From Candidatus Iainarchaeum sp. (GTDB lineage: Archaea; Iainarchaeota; Iainarchaeia; Iainarchaeales; GCA-2688035): 17,165 bases of DNA. The position numbers and the translations under genes are program-made. The notes under the pieces were generated by a model. The model saw only the letters and a list, made by a program, of their open reading frames with translations, did not search any database and was not told the origin of the DNA. Below are positions 6,899-13,124 of this stretch, in pieces (within the stretch, counting starts at the first letter, position 1; every line of letters begins with the position of its first letter). The stretch is from NCBI GenBank assembly GCA_028712575.1, contig JAQTPU010000008.1, positions 1-17,165 of the forward strand, given 5' to 3'.

Positions 6899-7330
6899 AT
6901 GGCGCGCCTTTCGGGGAGGAATAATTTCAAGGTTGTTGTCAAGAAAATTGAGCCTCCTTTTTCAAGGGACCTTGACAAGGAACTCGAATGGCTCTGTTCA
7001 AGCCTCGGCTTTTTCGAGCCGATTGACAGGGAGAAGACTGCTTCGGGCATTTTCCGCGCTGTTGTTGTTGCTGCCGAAAAAGGAAGGCCTGTTTCAAGCA
7101 CGCAGCTTGCAAAATCAGTTAAAATGTCGCGCGGCTCTGTAATAAACCATCTCAACAACCTCCAGCGTTCCGGCCTGATTGTAAGGCAGGGCAGGTTTTA
7201 TGCCCCGAGAAGCCAGAGCATGTTCCGCACAATCGAAGAAATCCAGGAAGACATTGAAAGGATTTTTGAAAAAATGAAAAAAACCGCGCGCGAAATCGAC
7301 AGGGAATTCGGAATTGAAATAGAAGACTAA
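6899..7330 (+). CDS. Winged-helix transcriptional regulator, probable heat-shock regulator
   Basis: The 143-residue protein has an N-terminal segment of about 45 residues unlike common regulators (basic start MARLSGRNNFKVVVKK, then an ELEWLCSSLGFFEPID helix). A winged helix-turn-helix follows at about 46-104: IFRAVVVAAEKGRPVSS, then TQLAKSVKMSRGSVINHL as the likely helix-turn-recognition helix, and GLIVRQGRFYAPR as the wing. The C-terminus (105-136) is a charged helix with heptad-like spacing (IEEIQEDIERIFEKMKK), probably a dimerisation coiled coil. It is divergent from grpE-dnaK-dnaJ and faces a pair of palindromes, so autoregulation and control of the chaperone operon are likely. It is not HrcA by sequence, and I see no clear resemblance to Phr. 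The regulator role is inferred from fold and position. Confidence 0.82.
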   Translation: MARLSGRNNFKVVVKKIEPPFSRDLDKELEWLCSSLGFFEPIDREKTASGIFRAVVVAAEKGRPVSSTQLAKSVKMSRGSVINHLNNLQRSGLIVRQGRFYAPRSQSMFRTIEEIQEDIERIFEKMKKTAREIDREFGIEIED

Positions 7331-7340
7331 TTTTGTAATT

Positions 7341-7370
7341 CATTTTTTTGTTCCAGGTTTTTTTTACCTG
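7341..7370 (+). terminator. T-tract terminator region behind the winged-helix gene
   Basis: Two T-runs (CATTTTTTTG and GGTTTTTTTTA) follow the regulator stop at 7330, fitting an archaeal U-tract terminator for the plus-strand transcript. The second run is the loop of a short hairpin CAGGT/ACCTG (7354-7358 with 7366-7370) that reaches into the 3' end of the convergent gene. Confidence 0.45.
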
Positions 7371-8704
7371 CAGCTTAGAAGCCAGCCTAAAATTCCCCAG
7401 CAGATATAGCAGGGTTGGCGCTCTGGCTGGTGTGTTGCGCATGTTTGTGAAAGTATTGGGTTTCCGCCTGTGCATCCTGTGGGGGTTTGGGAAAGTATGT
7501 TTCTTGTTTGTGTTCCGTTGCTGCATGCGTTCCAAGCGCTGTATGTGAAGCCTGTGCATGTTGGCGGATTTTGTGTGCATGTTTCTGTGTTTATTCTTGT
7601 GTTGTTGTAATACATTTCCAGTGTGTTTGTTCCTGTTATGAAGCTGTTTGGATAGTTTTGTTTGTAGTATGCGCAGTTGTTGCTTCCATAGCTTATCTGG
7701 TTGTAACAATTGGTTGTGCCTGTTGCGGTTGTTGTTCGGATTGTTGTTCCGTTTATTTTTGTTGTGCATGTTCCTGTTGTTGTGCAGGTTTGTGCGAGGG
7801 TCGGGTTTCCGTTTGTGCATCCTGCCGGACTTGAGCTTAAAATTGTTCTTGTTTGAATCCCGTTGGTGCATGCGCTCCAGTCACTGTAATTGAAGCTTGT
7901 GCATGCTTGTGCAGTTTGGCTGATTGTGCATTCCCATCCTGCTTGTGCCGGGTGTGTTGTTGTTCCCTGGCATGTGCATTGCAATTCCGGGCAGTTGTTT
8001 CCTTGTAAAATTGTTGCGATTATTTTTGTCCCTGCTGCTTTTGCCTGCCCAGTGTTGTGGTTTGCGCCGTATAAACAGTTTGGTTTTTCTCCCAGCGGAT
8101 AACCGCTGTATGCTCCGCATGTTTCCTGTGCCGGTGTACATGCTTGGTTTAGTATTGGGTTTCCGCCTGTGCATCCTGTGGGTGTTTGGGAAAGTATGTT
8201 TCTTGTTTGTGTTCCGTTGTTGCATGCGCCCCAATTGCTGTATGTGAAAGAAGTGCATGTTTGTGTGCAAGTTTTTGTTCCAGTGCTTGTTCTGGTTGTT
8301 TCGCAGTTGCTTGTTTGTGTAAAGCTTGTTCCATTGCATATTGTGCATGAGTCTGGTGTCCAGCTTGTTTCTGTGCAGGCAGGGCTGCATGTTTGTGAAA
8401 GTATTGGGTTTCCGCCTGTGCACCCGTTTGGTGTTGAGAAGAGTATGTTTCTTGTTTGTGTTCCGTTGCTGCATGCGCCCCAATTGCTGTATGTGAAAGA
8501 AGTGCATGTTTGTGTTGTGCCTGTTTCTGCCGTTGATAATATTACATATGCATCTGCTGGAGAAACCGCATTTGCAAGTCTTTGGATTAATTCTTGAAGT
8601 TCACCTTGTGTTATTTCCTGGCTTTCCGTTGTTGCAAGTGTTCCCATTGAAAATGAAAAAAGTGTTAAAATTATAAAAATTGTTAAGAATAGTTTTTTGT
8701 TCAA
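7364..8704 (-). CDS. Secreted Cys/Thr-rich protein with four thrombospondin type-1-like repeats
   Basis: This is a 446-residue exported protein: after MNKKLFLTIFIILTLFSFS comes a signal-type segment, then a Thr/Asn/Cys-rich ectodomain. Four 40-residue modules (from this start, 67-106, 150-189, 268-307, 383-422) share the spacing C-x7-W-x2-C-x16-C-x10-C with SNGTQTRNIL after the second Cys, which resembles thrombospondin type-1 repeats. A second module type (about 110-146, W-TPDSCTICNGTSFTQTSNC) lies between the first two. Many NxT/S sequons suggest N-glycosylation. The C-terminus is a short hydrophobic, Cys-containing tail (CYICWGILGWLLSCR). The TTG at 8704 follows an AGGGTG site by five bases; a GTG at 8719 is the alternative. 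A surface or adhesion role is inference. Confidence 0.8.
   Translation of the reverse strand: MNKKLFLTIFIILTLFSFSMGTLATTESQEITQGELQELIQRLANAVSPADAYVILSTAETGTTQTCTSFTYSNWGACSNGTQTRNILFSTPNGCTGGNPILSQTCSPACTETSWTPDSCTICNGTSFTQTSNCETTRTSTGTKTCTQTCTSFTYSNWGACNNGTQTRNILSQTPTGCTGGNPILNQACTPAQETCGAYSGYPLGEKPNCLYGANHNTGQAKAAGTKIIATILQGNNCPELQCTCQGTTTHPAQAGWECTISQTAQACTSFNYSDWSACTNGIQTRTILSSSPAGCTNGNPTLAQTCTTTGTCTTKINGTTIRTTTATGTTNCYNQISYGSNNCAYYKQNYPNSFITGTNTLEMYYNNTRINTETCTQNPPTCTGFTYSAWNACSNGTQTRNILSQTPTGCTGGNPILSQTCATHQPERQPCYICWGILGWLLSCR
7439..7558 (-). repeat. Thrombospondin-like repeat 4 (120 bp)
   Basis: This is the last of four 120-bp coding repeats. On the coding strand its 3' half (the GCTGGNPIL part) is nearly identical at DNA level to that of repeat 2, whereas its 5' half (FTYSAWNACSNGTQTR) is more divergent. 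Confidence 0.8.
7784..7903 (-). repeat. Thrombospondin-like repeat 3 (120 bp, most diverged)
   Basis: It has the same Cys/Trp spacing as the other three copies, but with FNYSDWSACTNGIQTRTIL and AGCTNGNPTLAQTC. DNA identity to the other copies is visibly lower, so it has escaped recent homogenisation. Confidence 0.8.
8138..8257 (-). repeat. Thrombospondin-like repeat 2 (120 bp, mosaic)
   Basis: On the coding strand the 5' half of this copy matches repeat 1 almost base for base, including the codons just before it, while its 3' half matches repeat 4. The pattern looks like gene conversion or unequal recombination between repeats. Confidence 0.8.
8387..8506 (-). repeat. Thrombospondin-like repeat 1 (120 bp)
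   Basis: This is the first copy (CTSFTYSNWGACSNGTQTR). Its 5' half is nearly identical to repeat 2 at DNA level. Its second half encodes NILFSTPNGC instead of NILSQTPTGC. Confidence 0.8.
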
Positions 8705-8811
8705 AAAAACACCCTGCACTTTTACTTTTGCCGATTAATAAGTTAATTTTGGCGCAAATGTGTTTTTAAACTTGTTTTTTATTTGGTTAGCTTCTAATTT
8801 TATTGGTTTTT

Positions 8812-9411
8812 ATGGCTTTTCCTTTTCAGCAGGTTTTTTTTCCTGGAATTGTTTTTCACGAGCTTTCGCATTACCTTGCCTGCGTGCTTGTAGGTGTTAA
8901 TGTGAAAGAGGTGAAGCTTTTCGACCCCGAAGAGGCTTTTGTAAGGCACGGCATTCCCCGTGCTTGGCAGTCCCCGATAATCAGCATTGCGCCTTTTGTC
9001 ATAGGCACTATTTTGGGCCTTGAGCTTCTGGTTTTTGCTGCCCAGTCTTTTGCAAGAATGCTTCCTGTTTCCATTCTCTTTTACTGGCTTGGCTTTTCAA
9101 TAATCCTTTTTTCCTTTCCAAGCAAGGTTGACGCAATGAACACCTTCAACATTGTTACGGCCTCTTTGAAAAAAAGAATTGTGCATGGCAGCATTGCTTC
9201 GAGATTCCTCTGGCTGTTGGTTTCCCCGCTTATTTTCTTTCCGATTGTCTTTTTGAGCGGCTTTTTCCTCCTGTTTGATGCCTCTTCCATACTGCGGTTT
9301 GCATGGACAATTTTTCTATTTGTGCTAAGCATTAACTCCGGCTTTCTTTCAGGAACTCTTGCAGTCCTGGATTCCCTGTTGAGGGGCTTTTTCCAGTGGC
9401 TTTTCGGTTAG
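8812..9411 (+). CDS. Membrane protein with HELSH zinc-metalloprotease motif (M50-like)
   Basis: The 199-residue integral membrane protein carries HELSH at residues 16-20 (VFHELSHYLACVLVG), the HExxH zinc signature inside an N-terminal hydrophobic helix, as in site-2-type intramembrane proteases. A FPSKVDAMN segment (P103, S104, D107) could supply the third metal ligand, in place of the NPDG motif of classical M50 enzymes. Predicted membrane segments lie at about 57-76, 83-101, 130-155 and 165-185. I chose ATG 8812; a TTG at 8803 would add three residues. A TATA-like TTTTTTATT (8775-8783) sits about 30 bases upstream. It is divergent from the repeat-protein gene. The substrate is unknown, and an inactive relative is possible. 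Confidence 0.7.
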   Translation: MAFPFQQVFFPGIVFHELSHYLACVLVGVNVKEVKLFDPEEAFVRHGIPRAWQSPIISIAPFVIGTILGLELLVFAAQSFARMLPVSILFYWLGFSIILFSFPSKVDAMNTFNIVTASLKKRIVHGSIASRFLWLLVSPLIFFPIVFLSGFFLLFDASSILRFAWTIFLFVLSINSGFLSGTLAVLDSLLRGFFQWLFG

Positions 9412-9425
9412 GGCAAAAAACGGAA

Positions 9426-9436
9426 TTTTTTTATAC
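9426..9436 (+). promoter_or_regulatory. T-run/TATA element between the two membrane-protein genes
   Basis: TTTTTTTATAC follows the stop of the HELSH gene by about 15 bases and precedes the ATG of the next gene by about 20-30 bases. It may act both as a T-tract terminator and as the TATA box of a leaderless transcript starting near 9457. Confidence 0.4.
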
Positions 9437-9456
9437 TGGCTTTCCCTATTATTGCC

Positions 9457-10029
9457 ATGAAAGAAGCATTGCATGAATTCCGCGAGAAAAAATTATTCCT
9501 CCTGTTTGTATTATTGGAATTCCTGCTTGCAGTCTGTGCGGTTGTCTCTTTCTTTGCAATAATGGGCTTTAATGTTTTCCGGATTTTCAATACAAGGCAG
9601 ATAACTTTTTTCCTCAACCTGAACTTTCTTGACACGACTGTTTTTGCGCTTAGCATTGTTTTTTTTGCAATCATATTTTTTGCAGTAAAGAAAAGGTTCC
9701 CGAAGCTTTACAAGGCGCAGGAAAAGGCTTTTTTTGAGATAAAACTTAGCGCAAGGGAAAAGGTTTCAAAATCAAAATCAGACCCGCGGGCAATCGCCCT
9801 TCTGGTAATCGAATTCCTGTTCGTAGCAGTTGTATTTGTTTCACTTTCGGCCTTTTTCGACCCCGAATTTGAACTGATTCCCTGGAGTTCTGCGGGAATT
9901 TTTCCTCCGACAACAACAATCCTGAATCTCGGAATAGCCTTCCTTGTCCTTGCAGGCTTTTACTGGCTTTACACGCAGACAGCCGATTACAGGCAGGGAA
10001 AACAGCCCCTGCAAAAAAAAAGAAAATGA
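9457..10029 (+). CDS. Four-helix membrane protein, unknown function
   Basis: The 190-residue protein has about four membrane segments (residues about 13-36, 59-77, 112-131 and 155-170) separated by a charged cytoplasmic-type loop (KKRFPKLYKAQEKAFFEIKLSAREKVSKSK) and ends in a very basic tail (KQPLQKKRK). No catalytic or binding motif is visible and I do not recognise the family. It follows the HELSH gene in the same direction, but a TATA-like element in the 45-base gap suggests it can be transcribed on its own. Its stop codon abuts the stop codon of the convergent Lon-like gene with no bases between. Confidence 0.65.
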   Translation: MKEALHEFREKKLFLLFVLLEFLLAVCAVVSFFAIMGFNVFRIFNTRQITFFLNLNFLDTTVFALSIVFFAIIFFAVKKRFPKLYKAQEKAFFEIKLSAREKVSKSKSDPRAIALLVIEFLFVAVVFVSLSAFFDPEFELIPWSSAGIFPPTTTILNLGIAFLVLAGFYWLYTQTADYRQGKQPLQKKRK

Positions 10030-10791
10030 TTACAGCAAATACCGCACTGCTTCGCTGATGTCCGCGACTTCTTTTATTTCAATGTTCCAGCCCTGCTGTT
10101 TTGCATAATCATTAAGATTCAGTGTTTTTGGAACATATGTTGTCCTTTCAATTACAAAGCCGTTCCTTTCCTGCCTTGTCACCCGTGGTTCATAATACGA
10201 AAGAGTGCCCTGCCCGACAGGCACCAGGAAAAGGGTTTTTCCCTTTTCAGCGCTTGCAGACATTTTTTCAAGAACTCCCCCGATCTGGCCGATGCTGCCG
10301 TCGGGATTAATAGTGCCTGTTATTTCAACATTTTTGTTGATTGTTTTTTCCTCTATTGCCGCTATTGTTGCAGCAGTCAATGCGGCACCTGCGCTCGGGC
10401 CTCCGACTAACTGGGCATTTCCCGCGTCAATCGTATAAATAACATCCTTTCCCGAAAGGCTTGTTTTTGTGTATGCCTCAGCAACGCTTTTTGCTGTTTC
10501 AGCAGACTGCTGCGTGTCAGGCTCAACAAACGGGTTTAAGGAAAATAATGCCCTGCCCTGGCCGTCCTGAATCTCCACAGTTGCGGTATTTACACTGCCA
10601 GTTGTCCCGTCAGAGCTTACTGCAACAATGTCAATCGAGGCGGAAAGCGTTTTTTCCGGCAATTGGACAAGGCTTGCAAGGCCGATATTATTTGCAGCGC
10701 TCTGCTTATAAAAATCAGAAGTAAAAAAGCCCAGCGAAAAGGTCGCTGCAAGCAGGACAAACAACACTGCCATTTCAGTTTTTCTCATCAT
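10030..10791 (-). CDS. Membrane-anchored stand-alone Lon-type (S16) serine peptidase
   Basis: The 253-residue protein has an N-terminal hydrophobic segment (about 6-24) serving as signal or anchor, followed by a Lon proteolytic domain without an AAA+ ATPase module. The Ser-Lys dyad is visible: S133 in QLVGGPSAGAAL and K176 in SIGQIGGVLEK. They are 43 residues apart, the same spacing as S679/K722 of E. coli Lon. The segment EITGTINPDGSIGQIGG is the canonical Lon strand-loop. The C-terminus is a small alpha/beta extension. The topology suggests that the protease domain faces outside, where ATP would be absent. An archaeal Lon-like S16 family is known, but the substrate is not. The start is ATG 10791, preceded by GGGGAG and a TTTAAAAAC box. 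Confidence 0.86.
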   Translation of the reverse strand: MMRKTEMAVLFVLLAATFSLGFFTSDFYKQSAANNIGLASLVQLPEKTLSASIDIVAVSSDGTTGSVNTATVEIQDGQGRALFSLNPFVEPDTQQSAETAKSVAEAYTKTSLSGKDVIYTIDAGNAQLVGGPSAGAALTAATIAAIEEKTINKNVEITGTINPDGSIGQIGGVLEKMSASAEKGKTLFLVPVGQGTLSYYEPRVTRQERNGFVIERTTYVPKTLNLNDYAKQQGWNIEIKEVADISEAVRYLL

Positions 10792-10850
10792 AAATATTCT
10801 CCCCTGAAAATAGTTTTTAAACCTGTTTTTTTGATTAGTGTACCAGCTAA

Positions 10851-11828
10851 TTAGGCCCAGGTAATTTCTACGTCATCAGTGCGCTGCCTTGGCAGTATTC
10901 TTGTTTCCCAGATTTCCTGCTTTATTCCCGCCTTATTTTCTACAATTCCAAGCCAGGCAATCATTGCGCCGTTGTCAGTGCATACGCCAAAGGGAGGCAC
11001 TAAAAGCTTTGCTCCCCTGCCATTGCACATTTCTTCAAGGATTTTTCTTAATGCCTTGCTTGCTGCAACTCCGCCTGTAAGCACAAGCTCTTTTCTTTCG
11101 GTGTGCGCAAGCGCCCTTTCAGAAACCTCTGCAAGCTCTGCAAAGGCATTATGCATCAAGCTGTAAGCCAAATCAATCCTGTCAGCAGTTGCAATTTTTC
11201 TTTCTGCTGCTGTCTGAAGGCCCGAAAAAACAAGGTCCATTCCCTTTACAGAATAGGGCAGTTCAATATAATTTTTTGCCTGGAAATACATTTCATCGAT
11301 TTTCGGGCCTGCGGGAAAGCCAATTCCTAAAGAACGCCCAAAAGAATCCAATAAGTTTCCGATTCCGATGTCAAGTGTTTCTCCGTAAACCCTGTATCTT
11401 CCTGCTTCATATCCAATTATTTGTGTATTTGCCCCTGAAGCATAAACATAGATTGCTTCTTTTGCATTGGTAATTTTTTTTGCAATTTCCACATGCGCAA
11501 CGCAATGATTAACGCCGATAAGCGGCTTTTTGTTCTGCAATGCGAGAGCCCTTGCAGCAACAGCTCCAACCTGCAAACAGGGCCCCAGGCCGGGCCCCTG
11601 TGAAAAGCCTACAATATCGATTTCCTTCATTGAAAGGTTTGCCTTTTTCAGTGCATCTTCAATTACCTGCCTTGCATTTGAATAATGCAAATCAGCTGCC
11701 TCGCGCGGATGAATGCCGCCGCCCTCGGTTATATAGCTCTTCTTTTCATTTGCAAGGATATTGCATTCGGAGTCAACAATTCCCGCGCCAAAGGTGTGCG
11801 CAGTGCTTTCAATGCCAATGCAAATCAT
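10851..11828 (-). CDS. kae1: tRNA N6-adenosine threonylcarbamoyltransferase Kae1
   Basis: Kae1 (TsaD/Qri7 family) is the catalytic KEOPS subunit that transfers threonylcarbamoyl from TC-AMP to A37 of tRNA. The 325-residue protein shows the ASKHA fold motifs: GIESTAHTFGAGIVD at the start, GFSQGPGLGPCL, the metal-binding His pair in NHCVAHVE (H108, H112), YASGANTQII, GFPAGPKIDE, the LTGGVAASKALR loop and CTDNGAMIAW with D285 as a metal ligand. No Bud32 domain is fused; Bud32 is encoded separately at 1820-2422. The ATG lies 10 bases after the stop of the transglutaminase-like gene and has a GTGATT site, so translation as part of the Sua5 operon is likely. Confidence 0.97.
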   Translation of the reverse strand: MICIGIESTAHTFGAGIVDSECNILANEKKSYITEGGGIHPREAADLHYSNARQVIEDALKKANLSMKEIDIVGFSQGPGLGPCLQVGAVAARALALQNKKPLIGVNHCVAHVEIAKKITNAKEAIYVYASGANTQIIGYEAGRYRVYGETLDIGIGNLLDSFGRSLGIGFPAGPKIDEMYFQAKNYIELPYSVKGMDLVFSGLQTAAERKIATADRIDLAYSLMHNAFAELAEVSERALAHTERKELVLTGGVAASKALRKILEEMCNGRGAKLLVPPFGVCTDNGAMIAWLGIVENKAGIKQEIWETRILPRQRTDDVEITWA

Positions 11829-11838
11829 CCAATCACTT

Positions 11839-12516
11839 TTAAAAAGAAAATCTCTCCAAATTGTCTGCGGTTACAATGCCTATTTCTTCCGGGCTTCTGC
11901 CTTCCTTCCAAATGCCCTTGCTTTTCAGGAGCTCTATTTGTTTTCCAAGCGTTTCCCCGACCTGCTGCATTATTGTCTGGCCCGGAAAAGGGTCTGCAAT
12001 AAAAGTCCTGTTTCCAAGCCTGAACATTACGACTGAATGCAATCTGCCCTCATAATCCTGCTGCCATCGTGCCACAGTGCGGACAAATTTGTAAGGGATT
12101 CTTTTGGCGCGCAAGCACGCGCTGAATGCAATGCACATTGCATTGCAGCCCCAGAGCGGCTGCCCGTTTTTTACCGGAACAGGGATTTTTTTTGTGACAA
12201 AAATATCGTGCGCTGTCTGCAGCATGTAATGCACTTCGGCAATGCTCGGCTTTTCCCTTACAAACTGGATTGTCGAGAGCATTTTGTTCAGCATGTTTCT
12301 TATGCCCTGTTCAGTGTTCGGGAACATTCCTGCAAATTCTTTCACGGGCTTTGTTGCTTCAACCACAAGCGGAATTTTTTTCTTCATTCTTGGAAATGTT
12401 TGCGCGCGCTTTAGAATTTCGGCCCTGTGCAGCCAGTACTCCCTGTCAATGTAAGGCGAATCCAGAAATCCGACTGTTGTTTTTTTTTCCCTGATTTTCC
12501 TGGGCATTTTTGTCAT
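11839..12516 (-). CDS. Transglutaminase-like cysteine protease-fold protein
   Basis: The 225-residue protein has a basic N-terminal part (about 1-50) and a central transglutaminase-like core. The motif WGCNAMCIAFSACLRAKRIP places C124 17 residues before P141, the same spacing seen in bacterial transglutaminase-like proteins (C...RARGIP). H160 in RLHSVVMF and D175 in FIADPF complete a plausible Cys-His-Asp triad. No signal peptide is visible, so it is probably cytosolic. Its start overlaps the Sua5 stop by four bases (ATGA) and kae1 follows 10 bases downstream, so it is nested inside a t6A gene pair. Function is unknown: peptidase, amidase or crosslinking activity are all possible. Fold assignment is by motif only. 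Confidence 0.72.
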   Translation of the reverse strand: MTKMPRKIREKKTTVGFLDSPYIDREYWLHRAEILKRAQTFPRMKKKIPLVVEATKPVKEFAGMFPNTEQGIRNMLNKMLSTIQFVREKPSIAEVHYMLQTAHDIFVTKKIPVPVKNGQPLWGCNAMCIAFSACLRAKRIPYKFVRTVARWQQDYEGRLHSVVMFRLGNRTFIADPFPGQTIMQQVGETLGKQIELLKSKGIWKEGRSPEEIGIVTADNLERFSF

Positions 12517-13124
12517 TCCTTTAAAGCTTTTTCAATTTCCTTTTTCGTAATTTTTCCTTCCCTTATAATTTTGTGCCCGATTGTTGAATAAATGGTGCTT
12601 GCTTCCCTTTGAGGGAGAATGCCTGCATCAATTATCAGATCAACCCTGCCGTTAAACTTTTCAATTAACTCTTCGGGATTGTAAATGGCAGGTTCGTTAT
12701 GTATATTGGCGCTTGTTGCTGTAACAGGCCTGCCGAATTTTTTGCAGAGTTCCCTTGCAAATTTATTTTCTGAAATCCTGAATGCAATTCCATTTCGCGT
12801 TAAATTTTTCGGGACTTTTTTTTCAGGCGCAATTATTGTCAAGGGGCCTGGAAAAAATTTTTTTGCAAGCGCCCCGGCCTCTTCATTCAGTTCAGCTATT
12901 TTTTCAGCCTGCTTCAAATCAGAGACAATCACGCTTATTGGCTTGTCATGCGGCTGTTTTTTCGCTTCATGCACTTTTTCAACTGCCTTTTCGTCAAGCG
13001 CGTCAGCCCCTATGCCGTAGCTTGTTTCAGTGGGAAAAACAACCACTCCGCCTTTTTCAAGCGCATCAACGGCTTTTTGCAGAGCCGTTTTTCTGTTTTT
13101 TTCCAGCTTTATTATTTCAGTCAT
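12513..13124 (-). CDS. tsaC: L-threonylcarbamoyladenylate synthase (Sua5/YrdC/TsaC)
   Basis: This enzyme makes threonylcarbamoyl-AMP from threonine, bicarbonate and ATP, the first step of t6A synthesis. The 203-residue product consists of the YrdC domain only. Motifs are VVVFPTETSYGIGADA near residue 28, the KxxxxKP-type KKQPHDKPISVIV, FFPGPLTIIAP, RNGIAFRI and GRPVTATSANIHNEPA. It lacks the additional C-terminal domain of full Sua5. Its ATG immediately follows the stop codon of the CPBP gene (TAAATG), with GTGAGG as the ribosome binding site, and its own stop overlaps the next start. This indicates translational coupling along CPBP - tsaC - transglutaminase - kae1. Confidence 0.96.
   Translation of the reverse strand: MTEIIKLEKNRKTALQKAVDALEKGGVVVFPTETSYGIGADALDEKAVEKVHEAKKQPHDKPISVIVSDLKQAEKIAELNEEAGALAKKFFPGPLTIIAPEKKVPKNLTRNGIAFRISENKFARELCKKFGRPVTATSANIHNEPAIYNPEELIEKFNGRVDLIIDAGILPQREASTIYSTIGHKIIREGKITKKEIEKALKE

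Noticed and set aside
7487..7893. Cys-rich open frames on the plus strand opposite the repeat-protein gene
   Set aside because: The Cys/Val/Leu pattern results from reading ACA/CAA codons in reverse; the minus-strand gene has a signal peptide, exact modular Cys spacing and a ribosome binding site.
7439..8506. Regularly recurring sequence that could look like a CRISPR-type array
   Set aside because: The repeats are 120 bp, coding, irregularly spaced and parts of one open protein gene.
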